From NCBI GenBank assembly GCA_016169945.1, contig JADLSH010000279.1:1798001-1862000 (forward strand): a stretch of 64,000 nucleotides of DNA. The letters are read 5' to 3'. The stretch comes from Trachythela sp. YZ-2020 (taxonomy: Eukaryota; Cnidaria; Anthozoa; Malacalcyonacea; Clavulariidae). The translations under genes and the position numbers were made by a program. Shown here piece by piece: positions 43,479 to 55,600 of the stretch (positions are counted from its first letter, which is position 1; each line of letters begins with the position of its first letter). The notes beneath the pieces are model-generated. The model was not told the origin of the DNA and made no database searches. It saw nothing but the letters and a program-made list of their open reading frames with translations.

Positions 43479-46400
43479 AAGTCATTTGCAGTCGATGTTT
43501 TCCCGTACTTAATTTTGACAATTTTTATCATTCACTATAGTGTAGAAATTAGGGTTTAGCAAGATGAGGTCGGGGTAAAATGTGGCTGACCTAACTAGAA
43601 TAGTCTCTTGTAAGCTAAGAATAACCGATTACTTGGGTAATATTTATATTCTTCAAGTAAACTTTTTTGGTTATTTTTGAACTGTTCTAACTAAGAATTT
43701 AGTCTCATTCAATCAGGACTTCCTGGTTTTGACACACTGCGATTTGTCGGGTTGATTTCGTATCCAGTTTTATGAGGATATTTGAAAAATATGATTTAAC
43801 TTGATAAATTGTCATCTGACGACATCATCAACTGAAAAGAATCGTCATTAACATCCGCCAAAACCAGAAATTGGCCCGACTAATCGCAGTGCATGTGTGA
43901 TTCTAGTGTAAGAAGCAATATGGCAACACTGCTTTTTCAGGGTGTATGGCTAATCCATTTCCCTCTAAAACTGCAATTTTACTCCGACCACTTCGTTACT
44001 GTTTTCATTTCATTCTTTCTAAAAATTTTCAGCATTGCATGCATGTGTGCACCAAACTAGAACTGTTAGCATAATAAAAATAACTCGTTTTTGAATGCTT
44101 CGTTTCTGAGATATTTTATCTTAACAAATAATTCACTTTTCACGGGCAAGTTTTCTTTGATAAATTTATTTTGCTTGTGTCGTCTACTGTTGTGGCATAA
44201 CAGACCTCTTCAGCTTCGCAGGCAAATTCCCCATTTCGGATAATATATGACGGCCTCTTTTAAGAATTCGTCAATGGAAAGAGACCTACCAAGTTGGTGA
44301 ACTGGACGTGTGCGAACCTTATTAGGGGTGTGGGGGTAGATCGTCGGAAATCGTTAAGCCCTTTCATTAACTTTAAGCATTTTTTAAAAAATTCAATTAT
44401 TTTGGGGAGGAGGCCGAAAGCTATTCTGGCCTCCCTTTATAAAATATTGGGGGGAGGCGGGCACCCCGTTCCCTGCTTCCTACGCCCCTGTCTAGTCTTA
44501 TTCAGTCCTATTTTTGGGACATTGCTAAAATTCCAATGCAGGCCAAAATGCTTACAAGAAGCCAAAAAACCGGAACATGAAAATGACGTGTTTGCTGACG
44601 TGCGGGAAGCACTCGGCTGACGTCAACAGCCTCAACAACGTCATTATCTTAAGTCCTGTATGTAAATCCTCTACTAACATACTGTCGAATGTATATTCTA
44701 TTATTCTATATATTATATATGTGACTACATGTTCTCTATGCAACGATTATAAAAAAAAGCGCGCGAAAATTCTACACTCCAGCTCAGCCCGTTACTGACC
44801 TGCAAATTCGGCTATAAAATCTATGCTTAAACACTATACGGCAACATATCGGTACTGCCAAGCCGTGATCCGCGTTAATATGCGGAGCTCTATACTTTGG
44901 TTAATGGCGTACACTAACTATACGCCATTAGCTATATACATTGCTATATACATTGCTATATACTTGCTAAATACATGGTCTGATTTAAAATCCATGGCAT
45001 ATCATAGTTTTAATTCTAATATACTGTTTACATATTTATCATTCATAAAACAGCTTAACAACTCTACTATCATTATACAGAAAACAATACTGTATATATT
45101 ACGGTGACTTCAAGAAATGGATGTTAATTAGTTATCCTACGGGCAAGTCGCCATGTTATAGTCATTTGAGTAACCACACATACGTATAATACTTTCATTA
45201 GCATGTCACTTTGAGTTATGCATGGCAATTAGTTAAGAAAACTGAGAGAAATTTGCACATGTTAATTTGATAGTGAACCTATTTAAAATAAAACCATTAT
45301 ATCGAAACTGCATTTAAATGGTCCCATCCATCGAAATGTCGTTATAAAAACCTTCCAATTTCAATTCATAAATAGAAAAATTACGGAAGGCAACCACTTT
45401 CACCTTCAAAGTGAACACACTCCGATGACATTTAGTGTGGTTTCCTGTTTGAAACAAAAAAATGCCATCGACAGTCATATTTTTCGAGGCTGGCCGGCCG
45501 TCTATAAACTATATTTCACGTATCCGTGTTAACGATATATCACTGAATGCCTTTATATAACTGTAAAAACCATTCTTTATATATAAGCTTCTGTCACGGA
45601 ACACACTAAACACTGACTCAATGAGTAAACTATATTTATTTATTTTGCCATAATAGATATATACACTTAAGACAGTGTGACCAGACGTGGTAATTTAAAC
45701 GATTTTCACGATTTTTAAGCACTTCTTAGTAATTAGAAATTTTTGGTAATTACTTTAGTAATTTTTTTGAAAATTTGGTAGGGAATATTTACCCTTGTTT
45801 TCCTATCATTTTCAATTAATATAGAGATATTTTACTTTATGTGATACAAAATTGTAAATTTCCGCATTTTCAATCGTGCACAATTTGTGAAAATAGTGAT
45901 ATTTCGAGACCTATGACGCCCAAACCACCCGTCCTGTGGCCCGTATGAGAATAACCTCATGGGAATTTGGTATCTTTTTAGGGGAGGAATTTATGATTGC
46001 AATTATTGTAATTTAGTAATTTTTAATCAGATTTAGTAATTTTTGCCCGTTGGTTTGGTAATCACCTCTCAAAAAACCTGGTCACACTGACTTAAGAACT
46101 AAACAAGACAGAAAACAAATCAATGAATACTTCGTGGCCGGGAGCCCACAAGATATAAAGTCAAAAACTCAAACTAGAAGCCGTCTGTGTGAACGATTCC
46201 ACGAAGGAAAAATTTTCAAGTTTCCTCTGAAACTTCTGAAACACGTCAACGGCTTCAATGACAATCAAGCGGAGTTCTTTGTTTTCAAAGTGCCACAGGA
46301 AATACGAATAAGCAATGGACAAACACGATTATCGGAAGATTAACTATGACGTAAATTACGAGGAACTGCATGCATGTGTTCATGGAATTTCATCAATAAA

Positions 46401-46920
46401 CCTTGACCTGTTTACTAAAAAAGCTAAATATCTATAAAGTTCATTAGCTTTAAAAAACTACAATAGTCAATATGCTAACCTAAAGGATAAATTCCGGATT
46501 GATGTCCTGCAAGAAGTCAGGGGACACATCGTTATATAACTAAGGGAATTCAAGTATTCAAGCATATAATTATACATGCACTAATTGATTACGCATTGAG
46601 TATTTTATAGCCGAGAAACCAAGACAAACCTTTGTAAATTTCTCATCCAATTTCCCTCCAAATTAAACCAAAAGTTAATCGACTTGTCATTGGCTTATGG
46701 CCAACTTAGCTTCACAAATTTTCGTATCAAAATGTTTGATATTTTGTTAGCTATCGTGCTCACAGGCAAACAAACACACATGAGCACACACAGACTCAAT
46801 TATAACATCAATGTTGTTGAGACTTTGAATTGTACCTGTGGCAGCTGTGATCTTTGCAAGAAAGCGGATTATGGAATACGGGGTTAGATTACAAAACGTT
46901 GTTTCAGTATAAGTAAAAAA
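43479..46920. other. Intergenic region between array genes 4 and 5, left part
   Basis: No gene supported. The only well-defined element is the hAT-type transposon at 45673-46089. A CCTACGCCCCTG end near 44490 hints at an incomplete hAT copy. Open frames at 44294-44620 and 46134-46343 show no recognisable motif. Confidence 0.5.
45673..46089. mobile_element. hAT-type non-autonomous element (417 bp)
   Basis: Begins CAGTGTGACCAGACGTGG and ends CCTGGTCACACTG, flanked by the exact 8-bp duplication ACTTAAGA (45665-45672 and 46090-46097). The interior is full of TTAGTAATTTTT units. Confidence 0.9.
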
Positions 46921-47016
46921 GTGAGGCCCTATTTGGATATCTGGAGACAGAAGATTTAATGGAAAAGCCATAGGCATATGCGATCAGTAAAGACTAAATT
47001 TTAGAGATACTGGAAC

Positions 47017-47537
47017 CACAGAGTAGACACTATAAAGAGGTTTCACTGTGTATCAAATCCTAATGTTTTGAGCGTAACCGATGCTTAGCCAGTGCGCAAA
47101 GGAGAGGCTCTCACCCCCCCGAAAACATTCAAAATGGAGGGCATTTTTAGACGTAAAAATACCGCAAAATCCGAGTTAACTATTTAATGTTGTTAATCAC
47201 AACTTCAGTCAAGGTAAACCGTTATAAAGAAAGTAACAAGGGTTTCTTATGCCGGTTATTTTCCGAAAATATCGGCTGCCATCTTGTTCGGGGGGGTGAA
47301 TGCCTCTCGTTACCGCACTGGCTAGGAACATGGCGGCCGGCCGATAATTTAAGAAAATAAAGAAAAAAAACAAATTCCGGAGAATAATGTCATTTGGAAA
47401 TTCAAAATAGGAATAAAACAAGACGAGTTTGAGAGACTGTGAATTTTCCACTCTATTTTAAAGTCATCATCAGACAGAATAGCGGCCGGTTACGCATTTT
47501 GCCTGAAGTGAGACCTCTGTATAGTGTCTACTCTGTG
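47017..47537. mobile_element. Nested DNA transposon with 7-bp duplication
   Basis: Outer ends CACAGAGTAGACACTATA and TATAGTGTCTACTCTGTG, flanked by CTGGAAC on both sides. A second pair of inverted ends (TTAGCCAGTGCG and CGCACTGGCTA, 47086-47332) lies inside, so one element may sit in another. The paralogous DNA at 52610-52630 lacks the insertion and reads straight through CTGGAACGCC. Confidence 0.8.
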
Positions 47538-47934
47538 CTGGAACGCCTGATCAACAGGAAATGACGTCATCGACTGCGTCATAAGAGAGATGCTTGACGA
47601 AATGATCGAAGAATATGTGACATTTGAAAAAAAAAAAATTTAACTCAAATCCCCATCCAATAGGGCCTCAAAACGTTGAAATATAAGCCTGTGGTCTGAT
47701 ATTCGATAAAATTGACGATATAATAAAATTGAGGCAAAGAGGCAGTTCCGTCGATATTTAAGAAAGAAAAAAACCTAAACCTATAATAAAACATCTTTTC
47801 ATATTCACAATCCACTTGCCACCACCACCAACTACAACAAAAAAGGACTCATGACATGGGCTAAAACATGCTAGGACTCATGAGGTGGCTTTGCAGTGTT
47901 CCTGTCATAAAATTATCATGACATGACGAAAGTG

Positions 47935-48056
47935 TATAAAACGAGACGGACGGACGAGACGGGAGGGAACTACATGCATCATTCCTTCGAACAACAAGCA
48001 GGAGGAACGCGGCAATACACAATATATACATATATAAACTTGAGGTTTAAATTCAG
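47935..48056 (+). promoter_or_regulatory. Promoter and noncoding first exon of array gene 5
   Basis: TATAAAA at 47935-47941 lies about 25-30 bases before the probable start. The exon contains TCGAACAACAAGCAGGAGG and ends TTAAATTCAG at 48056 with donor GTATGT. The first coding exon is at 49216, after an acceptor (CCGCCTTTAG) 11 bases upstream of the ATG. Inferred from homology with the copies at 38401-38612 and 55601-55673. Confidence 0.65.
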
Positions 48057-49215
48057 GTATGTCGGTGTAAATACAATTTTTTAGCTATAGAGTGTAGCAA
48101 ATTAATAAACCGGCTTTGGGTTTGACCATTTTGCGGATTCGAACACGCATCTTCGGGTTGCTAGATCCCAGCTCTATATTTCAATTGAGGTATCGAGCGA
48201 AAAGAAATTAATAGATTATTGGTCTGTTGGAAGCGCGAGTTTTTATCCAATTAAAGTGTCATGGCTTTGCCTTTTGGCTGTTCCATCTCTATATACAACC
48301 ACAGTCTCGCACATGTTAAATAGTAGATATACGCAGCATTTTAAATCAATGAAAGAATTATGATAACGGATTAGCTCTACTCGGAGACTCAATGATAATT
48401 TCCGCTCGGGCTAAAATTTTAAGCCCAGTCCTGGCTCAATTGACTCACCGTGCAATTGTGACATACCTAATTTTATGACTTTTTATCACTGCACATTTCA
48501 TAAGCAATGGGTCTGTCCGAGGCGTGTATCACTCCAAAAAAGCGTACGAGATTTTTGGGATTTTGAAAATCCCGTGGGATTTTTAGGGATTTTCTAGGGA
48601 TTTGGGGGGTGGGTTTTTTCGTTATTTTTTAGGGATTTCAATGAGAGTTTTTAGGATTTTCAGGATTCTATATATATTTTATCGACCAAGGATCAGAACA
48701 AATTATGGAAAATTTACATTCAAATACTCGGCTTCAATGTTAAATGCATGCATGGGAAAGCATTCCTACTTGGATAAAAACAGTATCAACGACAAATAAT
48801 TTCGAAGGACAATATATATATAATCAATCTCATGGTTTAAGTGGTTGCATGGCTGATTAAAAGTGATTATTGCACTTAATTGGTTGATTAATTAACTGCC
48901 AAATGAAGAAAGCATCAAGCAGTTGATTGGTCAACACATTCTGTTGTTTCCATGAAGTATATAGATAGTTTTCCATATCTTCAAACTATTGCTTAGTTAC
49001 TTATCCAATCGCAGACGATGGTCAACCCGAAATCCCGTGCTACTTTGACCACCGTACACATTTTCAATATATTCACATTTTTGTTGTTAAATATATTTAT
49101 TATAATTCCAATTTTATACTTATACTTACTGTGTACATATATATAAATAGGTGTGAATAAATTGATTTGAATTGATATATATATTTCCTTTTTTCCGCCT
49201 TTAGATTCGTTCAAC

Positions 49216-50604
49216 ATGACTTTGAAGATTGTTTCCATTATACTAAAGCCTGTCGAACTTGTAAGAGAAAGATTTTTTAAACTCTAATTGTGAAAATTGA
49301 TATAATACCAATCTTAAAAATGTATTTCGTTTCTGTTTACAGGCCATGCTTGTGGCAGGGATGGGCCTTGTGGCTTATTTTACAAAGGAGGCCCATGATG
49401 AACTCAACGCAAGAACAAAATATTCTTACGACCTCGGGGTTCTTGGGAGATACGAGTTTTACTTGTACAGTACTGGCGTTGGGGTGGCAATTACCGCTCT
49501 TGGATTTATGTGTGCACTCGGTGGAATGCTGGAGAAAAAATATGGCGCACTCGCTGTAAGTAGGGCTGTGGTACTCTATGTTACACGACGTCATTTTTTC
49601 GCAAGTCTAGACTAAAATATAGTAGTGAAGCAACCTATCAAGTTTGAATAATTTTAATTTTTCTGATTTTTCTGACTTCCATTACGTTAACCTCACAGAG
49701 TGCTTAACCACACGTAAGTGAAGGAGCGAATCAAAGATACCAGTATTGTAGCCAACCCGCCGATTTAGTCCCGCTATGCAAATTTGTTCGTGTTTTTTAA
49801 AGAAATGAATGATAATTATTTGAAATTTGCATAGCGGGACCAAATCGGCGGCCGGGCTGGCTACGCCACTGAAAGATACTATCATTGCAACATACGTTGA
49901 TTCTATTTCAGATGGCCGCAGTACAAGCACTTTGGACATTGCAGTTACTGGTTTCAACAGCTTTGCTTACTAAAATCCTGGCCACATACGAGAAAAAACT
50001 AGACATTGGCCGGGGCCCTTTTGGCCGGATATCACCATGTGAACTCTGGGATAAAACCGCAGAAAACAGAGACTATGATTACAACTGCGGCCAATTATAC
50101 GGTGGTGTGGTAAGTAATGTACCTATATTGGCGGAAATTGAAGAATAAACTATATATATAGGTGTATAAAAGCGGCTGAAATTTTAACTTTTGTCGTACC
50201 CATTTTCTTAAATTCCTTTTTACCACCGCTTTTCATTTAAAGACCATGTAAAGTCCATTCTGCGCATGTGCTATGGGGGGTCCCGCGATGTAAACAATGC
50301 CCAAATTTCGCGTTGTTTCGACTAAATTTCGACATCTTCTAAATCATAAACTCGAATCTGTATATATTTAAAGCATAGCGAACCAGAACACATCATAATT
50401 TTTTAAATATAGCGTTTTTAAAATGTAAACAAACGGACGTTGCCGGTTTGTTTACATCGGAACTTTACATCACCTTTACAGTGTATCTTAGTGTTCTTAT
50501 TGTGTAATTTTCATCTTTTATAGGCATGTGGTTTCATTGCTATGGTACTGTTTGCTGTGGACACCTTCATCTCTTTGACTTTTTTTACCCGGTCTCAACT
50601 GTAA
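49216..50604 (+). CDS. MARVEL-like four-pass membrane protein, array gene 5
   Basis: Exons 49216-49260, 49343-49555, 49912-50109, 50524-50604; phase-0 introns; 178 aa. Starts MTLKIVSIILKPVEL and continues into TM1 (AMLVAGMGLVAYFT). The first loop is longer and charged, with the conserved GRYEFYLYS before TM2. TM3 is ALWTLQLLVSTALLTKIL. The second loop is the longest of the array, with Cys129 and Cys145 and an acidic insert (ENRDYDYN), ending CGQLYGGV. TM4 begins ACGFIAMVLFAVD and the tail is only about ten residues (TFFTRSQL). Compact gene of 1.4 kb. Closest relative is gene 4. Function unknown; family inferred. Confidence 0.88.
49741..49871. mobile_element. hAT-type MITE (131 bp) in gene 5 intron 2
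   Basis: Right end GGCTGGCTACGCCACTG, left end CAGTATTGTAGCCAACCCG, flanked by an exact 8-bp duplication AAAGATAC (49733-49740 and 49872-49879). The arms GCCGATTTAGTCCCGCTATG and CATAGCGGGACCAAATCGGC make it nearly fully palindromic. Confidence 0.92.
50239..50479. mobile_element. MITE in gene 5 intron 3
   Basis: Ends AAAGACCATGTAAAGTCC and GGAACTTTACATCACCTTT. The interior is repeated in reverse at 22507-22736 (GCCCAAATTTCGCGTTGTTT, AAACAAACGGACGTTGCCGG). Family unknown. Confidence 0.65.
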
Positions 50605-51640
50605 TTCTAATCTACAGTTGCTGTTTTCATACTTATTTATGACAATCAAGTGCAATTATAAACTATAGAAATCAGTACTACTTTATCTACAGCTGTAATG
50701 TGTGCATGGGGAAGAGGGAGGGGGTGGCAGGACTATAGTGAGCTCCATCCATATAATTATTTTATACAATTTATAAGGGGACAGGGGGGACATGACTAAA
50801 GTGAGCTCCATGTATAACTGAAGTAAAAATTTTGTTATACTATGGCCCGAATGAATAGAACTGAACAAACATTTTGAGTTATAAATACTTAATTTTACTG
50901 TACTGTAATGTATCTTTTTCAGTTTAATTGCAACTCGTATAAATATATACCGTTTGGGGCTTTGATGCCCTCAAAAACATAGTAATTAACATTTAAGGGC
51001 CAAACTGGTTTTGTCATCTCTTTTCTCAAATTTGTGGCCGATCTTCGGCTTCACATTTCATAATTTTATTAATGGCAGTTTTTTTTCCTATTCCAGTCCT
51101 CCCTGCGAGCAACACCAGGGGCGGATCTAGGGATAGTCAAACTATAGTCACGCGACTAAGGTAAAAATTGCGCAGATATAAAAATACATAGTCCAGTTGT
51201 AATATTTCATGCAGCGGCAGCCGACAGTGAAGTACTTAATATTCAAAAATACTCCAGCTATCAATTTCGTGCAGCGGCCGAGCCTGCAGTAAAAAAGTCA
51301 AAATAGCGGTTATCTGCGTGAGTTTTGACTAATCTGAGGCGGATTCTAGGCATTTGATTGGTCCATTTGCAATTTGACTAAAGTTTGCGGCCATTGCGGG
51401 AGTCTGACTCATTTGGGCAATATTCGAGCTTTCTGATTGGCTGGTTAAAGAAATGTTCTCCTTTCTCATTGGCTCGATTTGTTTGACTCATCTTGACTAA
51501 TTCGCTCTTTGGGGTATTCAGCAGTCTTCAGTCAATACGAAATGAAAATAAAGTATTTCTGATTGCTACTTGACCGCAAAGGTTCAAATTGGTTTGAGTA
51601 TATCGAGTATACTGTAGATTGTTTTATATACAAGTCGAAA

Positions 51641-51874
51641 ATGTCAATTTATGAAACTGTTCAGTCTGCGTTTCAAAGTGACGATCTAAAGTCCCTGGAA
51701 AAGGTGCACACAGATCTGTTCAAGCAAATGCACGCTTTGGATACAAGATCTGTCCAAGAGCTTTTAATAGATGCTATCAATGACACCGATATCAGTCTGT
51801 CGCCAGAGATTTTGGCGCAGATATTTTCATACCCAGAGTTGCTAGTCAACAAAATAAGACGTGTACAGCGATAA
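51641..51874 (+). CDS. Hypothetical 78-residue ORF
   Basis: Starts MSIYETVQSAFQSDDLKSLE and ends SYPELLVNKIRRVQR stop. Amphipathic, with no membrane segment or known motif that I can name. An in-frame upstream extension to 51563 exists but looks non-coding. It lies 0.5 kb inside a stretch starting with a hAT-like end, so it may be part of a mobile element or a captured exon. No splice donor precedes the stop. Confidence 0.3.
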   Translation: MSIYETVQSAFQSDDLKSLEKVHTDLFKQMHALDTRSVQELLIDAINDTDISLSPEILAQIFSYPELLVNKIRRVQR

Positions 51875-52019
51875 GGTATTAAAAGAGATTCTATTTATAT
51901 TAGTTTATAGTCTGATACTAATACTATTACTGAGTATTACTAAGTTTAAAGTGTGTCTAGTTAAACGCCGGTAAAAGCCGCTTGGCTGAATTGGCATATA
52001 TTTGCAGTTGGTCAAAAGT

Positions 52020-52095
52020 AGGGCCCTCATTGATACCAGTGATACATCACTGATGAGGTTACCCTACGGAAATAAATGTGATTTGATTTGAAAAG
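52020..52095 (+). repeat. Retroelement 3' tail, second copy
   Basis: Reads GGGCCCTCATTGATACC, ATACATCACTGATGAGG and TACGGAAATAAATGTGATTT, matching the minus strand at 35140-35215. Confidence 0.5.
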
Positions 52096-52626
52096 GTCAT
52101 TTATATTATTATATAGTCGCGTTATATTGGCATTTGTTGTAATATTTGTATCAGCCAAGGTATTTCTGATGTATTTTTATTGACCGAACCGAATATTAAC
52201 ACTACACAAGAGTATTAAGCACAAATTGTTATGCCTAGCCTCGTCAGGAAGTCTCGGCACCTTCAATTTTTTGGGCACCGCTGCCGATTTTTGTCGCGTT
52301 TATACGATAAAAGTCAGAGGTGCCCAAAGTTTTAGGCACGGGTGCCAACTTTTAGGGGTGCCTTGCCGAAAACGCTTGTCGTGTAAACCGGCCTTAAATT
52401 CGGGCACTCAGAGATTGCATACCTGTACCTCCGCTAGCAAATTAAGTCAAGTATTCGTGCATAAATTATATATGCACTAATTATGCATTGCACTAATTAT
52501 GCATCGCACTAATTATGCATTGCATGCGAGGTCCTATTTGGGATATCTGCCGGAGATAGGATATTTAATGGAAAATTCATAGGCATATGCCATGCTAATG
52601 ACTAAATTTTAGGGATACTGGAACGC

Positions 52627-53340
52627 CTAATAGCCATAAATTGTTAGGTCTTCAAATCCAAGACGACTTAAAATGGAATGATCACGTAGATATTATTACG
52701 AAGAAAGCCGCAAGACGTTTATATATTATTCGTACTCTGAAGCGTAATGGAGTGCCTGAAGATGACCTAATAAGTATATATACATCTCTTATCCGCTCCA
52801 TTTTGGAGTATGGCTGCGCTGTGTGGCATACATGCCTCCCTTCTTTTCTTGCTGAGAAGATCGAACGCATACAGAAGCGATTTTTCCGCATTATATTTCC
52901 ACATTTATCCTACCGCGAAGGTTTAGCTCTTACTGGATGTCCAAGACTTGATGACAACCGTCCACGTTTGTGTTTGAAACTTTTTAATAAACTTAAAACC
53001 CAGTCAAGTTCGAAACTTTCCTACCTTATACCTCGTACGAGGTATGAATCGCATGGACGATCGGTGCGTAGTGGAAATAATTTGTCTTTATATAAATGTA
53101 GAACAGATAGATTCAAAAATAGTTTTTTTCCGACTATGACGGTGGTTTATAATCAGCAATAACTGAGATCCTTTAAAATTTTAACTTAAAATTATTGCAT
53201 GCTATATTTTAACTAAGATTTTTTAATAGTTTTAACTACATACCAATTGAATGTAATATATCATTTTACACCCTGTAATATATAATGTAATTCACCTTCC
53301 CGATGGTGCGAATTTATGTAATCTTTAATAAATTAAATTG
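52627..53340 (+). pseudogene. 5'-truncated LINE (CR1/Jockey-group RT C-terminus)
   Basis: Open frame from about 52627 (HKLLGLQIQDDLKWNDHV) to the stop at 53162, then a 3' UTR ending TAAATTAAATTGAATTAA. Residues such as KKAARRLYIIRTLKR, IYTSLIRSILEYGCAVWH and IERIQKRFFRIIFP follow the thumb/C-terminal pattern of CR1, L2 and Jockey-type reverse transcriptases. The palm domain and endonuclease are missing. It was inserted between CGCCTAAT and ATCAACAGG, as shown by the unoccupied paralogous site at 47541-47555. No frameshift in the remaining ORF, so a young insertion. Confidence 0.85.
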
Positions 53341-53774
53341 AATTAATCAACAGGAAATGACGTCATCGTCGCGTCACAAGAGCACCAGAGCACAAGAGTG
53401 ATGCTTGACGAAATAATATAGGAATTTGGGATATATTTGAACAAACAATATAGAAAAGATGACGGATATCCAGACTCCCTCCAATAAAGCTTCAAAGTCA
53501 AACTATGAGACTGTGCATGCCTGCATGGTCTGATATATAAACGATATAATTGACGATGTAACTATATTGAGGCAAATAGGCAGTTCCGTAATACAAGACT
53601 AAGTCGAGATTTAAGGAAAGGTTAAAACCAAATAACCAATATTGGCAATGAAAGATTATTTTATTTAATCCGGTTGCCACCATACGATTGCCACGCGCTA
53701 CGACATGCCAGAACTCACGATAGGCGGCGGTGGCTTTGTAGTGTTCCTGTCATATTGCCTATTTATGAACTCGT

Positions 53775-55548
53775 CAGAGGAGGTTGGACAGCTGTCACGT
53801 GAATTTCTCGACCAATGAAATCGCGCTATTTCTCCATCGTGTTTCTGAAGATTTTAGGCTGCCTAATTTGCATTGGGTGCAGAAACACTTGAAAAATACA
53901 TACTAATATTTTAAAAATTCTATAAAAAAGCAAGCGTGGCCTTAATATTATACAATAACTTGTGGTATCTGTAAAAATTCCTGAGGTAAGTATTATTGTT
54001 TAACTTATTTAGTTATTTTGATGATTAAAGTTCGTCGTGTCATCGCAACGTGATGACTCGAGGCCGAGTCTGTTTACAATTTTCAAACTAAAATATCTGG
54101 AGTTCCCATGGTTCGATTTTCGTAATTTTTGCAAAAAAATCAAGATAAATGTATATATATACTAAAAATCTGCTGGAGGGATCCCGGGGATCCCCCGGAT
54201 ATTAGGCATTGAAGTGACCATAGTCGTTTCGACGTTTCGAAAATGGCGTCTAATAGTTTAGGAAGATATTGCGCCACCAAAACTTGTTTTTCCCAATGAA
54301 TCTTGAAACTTCTTTAATATAAAGAGCGTTATTCTTTAGAGTAAGCGTTAAAGTACTTTTGAATGAATTTTAGGAGTTATTTGCGTGTTGTTTAGAGCCA
54401 GTTTTATATCTGGGCTAGTGTATGGCTCTGCATGTCTGCAATTTTGTTGTCTGACTCGACTCGCAAATATCGAATATTTTGTCATTGTTATTCCATTTTT
54501 TTTCCTGGAATGCATCCATGCTATTTCAATAACTATTGATCTACCTATGTGAGCAGTATTTTGTAAGGTAAACGTTATTTTGATCTTTTATGTAGGCTGT
54601 ACGTTGTCATATTGTATTAATCCGATGCCATTTCTCAATTTCTGTCAACAATCTTTGAAGTTGAACATCTCGAATTTCCACAATTGACGCAGTGATTGCT
54701 CGTATTTTTCTGAAGAAGTGGACTTTACTGTTTAAAATATGTGCTGAGTTTTAGAAGTAAAATTTGTTGTTCATTTACAGATTTGTATTTTGGTTTGAAT
54801 TCTATCATTGTATTGTTATAAATTTGCCTTCTTTATAGTGAATATTTGCTTTCTTTAATATTTCTTATATGTTGAAATGTAGAGAATGAGCAGAGTATTA
54901 TTATATTTTATGCATGTGCTATGTATTTTCAATAAAAATGGAACTGTATATTACTGTAAAGTTTGTTTTGTCTACATTTCACCAGTAATTTCTGTTGCAA
55001 AAGTATATATATGTTTAAGCTGAGGAACTGAGAAGTTCTTTGACAACCCCAATATGCGGGTTTTCAGTAGTCACAATGTGCTATTGGGATAAATAAATAA
55101 CTGAAACATATTAAAAGTCGAACCTTTGATGCCAGCAGATCAATCTGGCGAATAAATATTTAGTTAACTGTCTGTACTAAACTCCTCACTAGTTGCACAA
55201 CGTACATTAATACAAATACAGACGATCCAGGCAGTGGGTCAGCTTATCATTTATATTGACCACAAGACCAGTTGATCACACCATAGTGATCACACGCAGC
55301 CTTTGAGATTTCTGCACAAATAAATCCATTAAACGGACTCAAAGAGCCTTGTTATACATCGATACACAAACACTAAACACATCCATAATGATGGCATTGA
55401 GTCTCTGTATCAATAGCGTCCAGTTTCGCAGAATTTGCTATGGCCAGAGATGTTGATTTCACGGCAGTCAACGTATAAATGAGGCCGCACGTGGAAACAT
55501 ACGCTCATTACCCATGATGCTTTGCGGCCTGCTGTCCAACCTCCTCTG
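53775..55548. mobile_element. 1.77-kb DNA transposon with 18-bp TIRs and 9-bp duplication
   Basis: Begins CAGAGGAGGTTGGACAGC and ends GCTGTCCAACCTCCTCTG, a perfect 18-base inverted repeat. TGAACTCGT precedes (53766-53774) and follows (55549-55557) it. The interior has no long ORF, so it is non-autonomous. A 9-bp duplication suits Mutator-like elements; an 8-bp duplication plus one base would suit hAT. It interrupts the orphan promoter block. Confidence 0.85.
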
Positions 55549-55600
55549 TGAACTCGTGATATTTACGAGACGGGAAGACATACCTGCGTCGTCAATGCGT

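Larger units (their letters stand above)
46924..48130 (+). repeat. Duplicated promoter block, copy A (gene 5)
   Basis: Matches 52527-55760 in the same order: GATACTGGAAC, ATCAACAGGAAATGACGTCA, GATGCTTGACGAAAT, GCTTTG-AGTGTTCCTGTCAT, then the first exon and TTAAATTCAGGTATGTC. Differences between the copies are mainly transposon insertions. Confidence 0.8.
50605..52526. other. Region downstream of gene 5
   Basis: Contains the gene 5 3' flank, a solitary hAT-like end (CAGGGGCGGATCTAGGG at 51117), the small open frame at 51641-51874, a retroelement tail at 52020-52095 and repeat DNA rich in GCACTAATTATGCAT at 52440-52520. No MARVEL exon is visible. Confidence 0.5.

Noticed and set aside
44294..44620. 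108-residue frame on the plus strand
   Set aside because: G-rich and C-rich tracts and a CCTACGCCCCTG end suggest transposon-derived DNA. The frame has no recognisable domain.
51117..51133. hAT transposon starting CAGGGGCGGATCTAGGG
   Set aside because: No matching inverted end or 8-bp duplication was found downstream, so no complete element is claimed.
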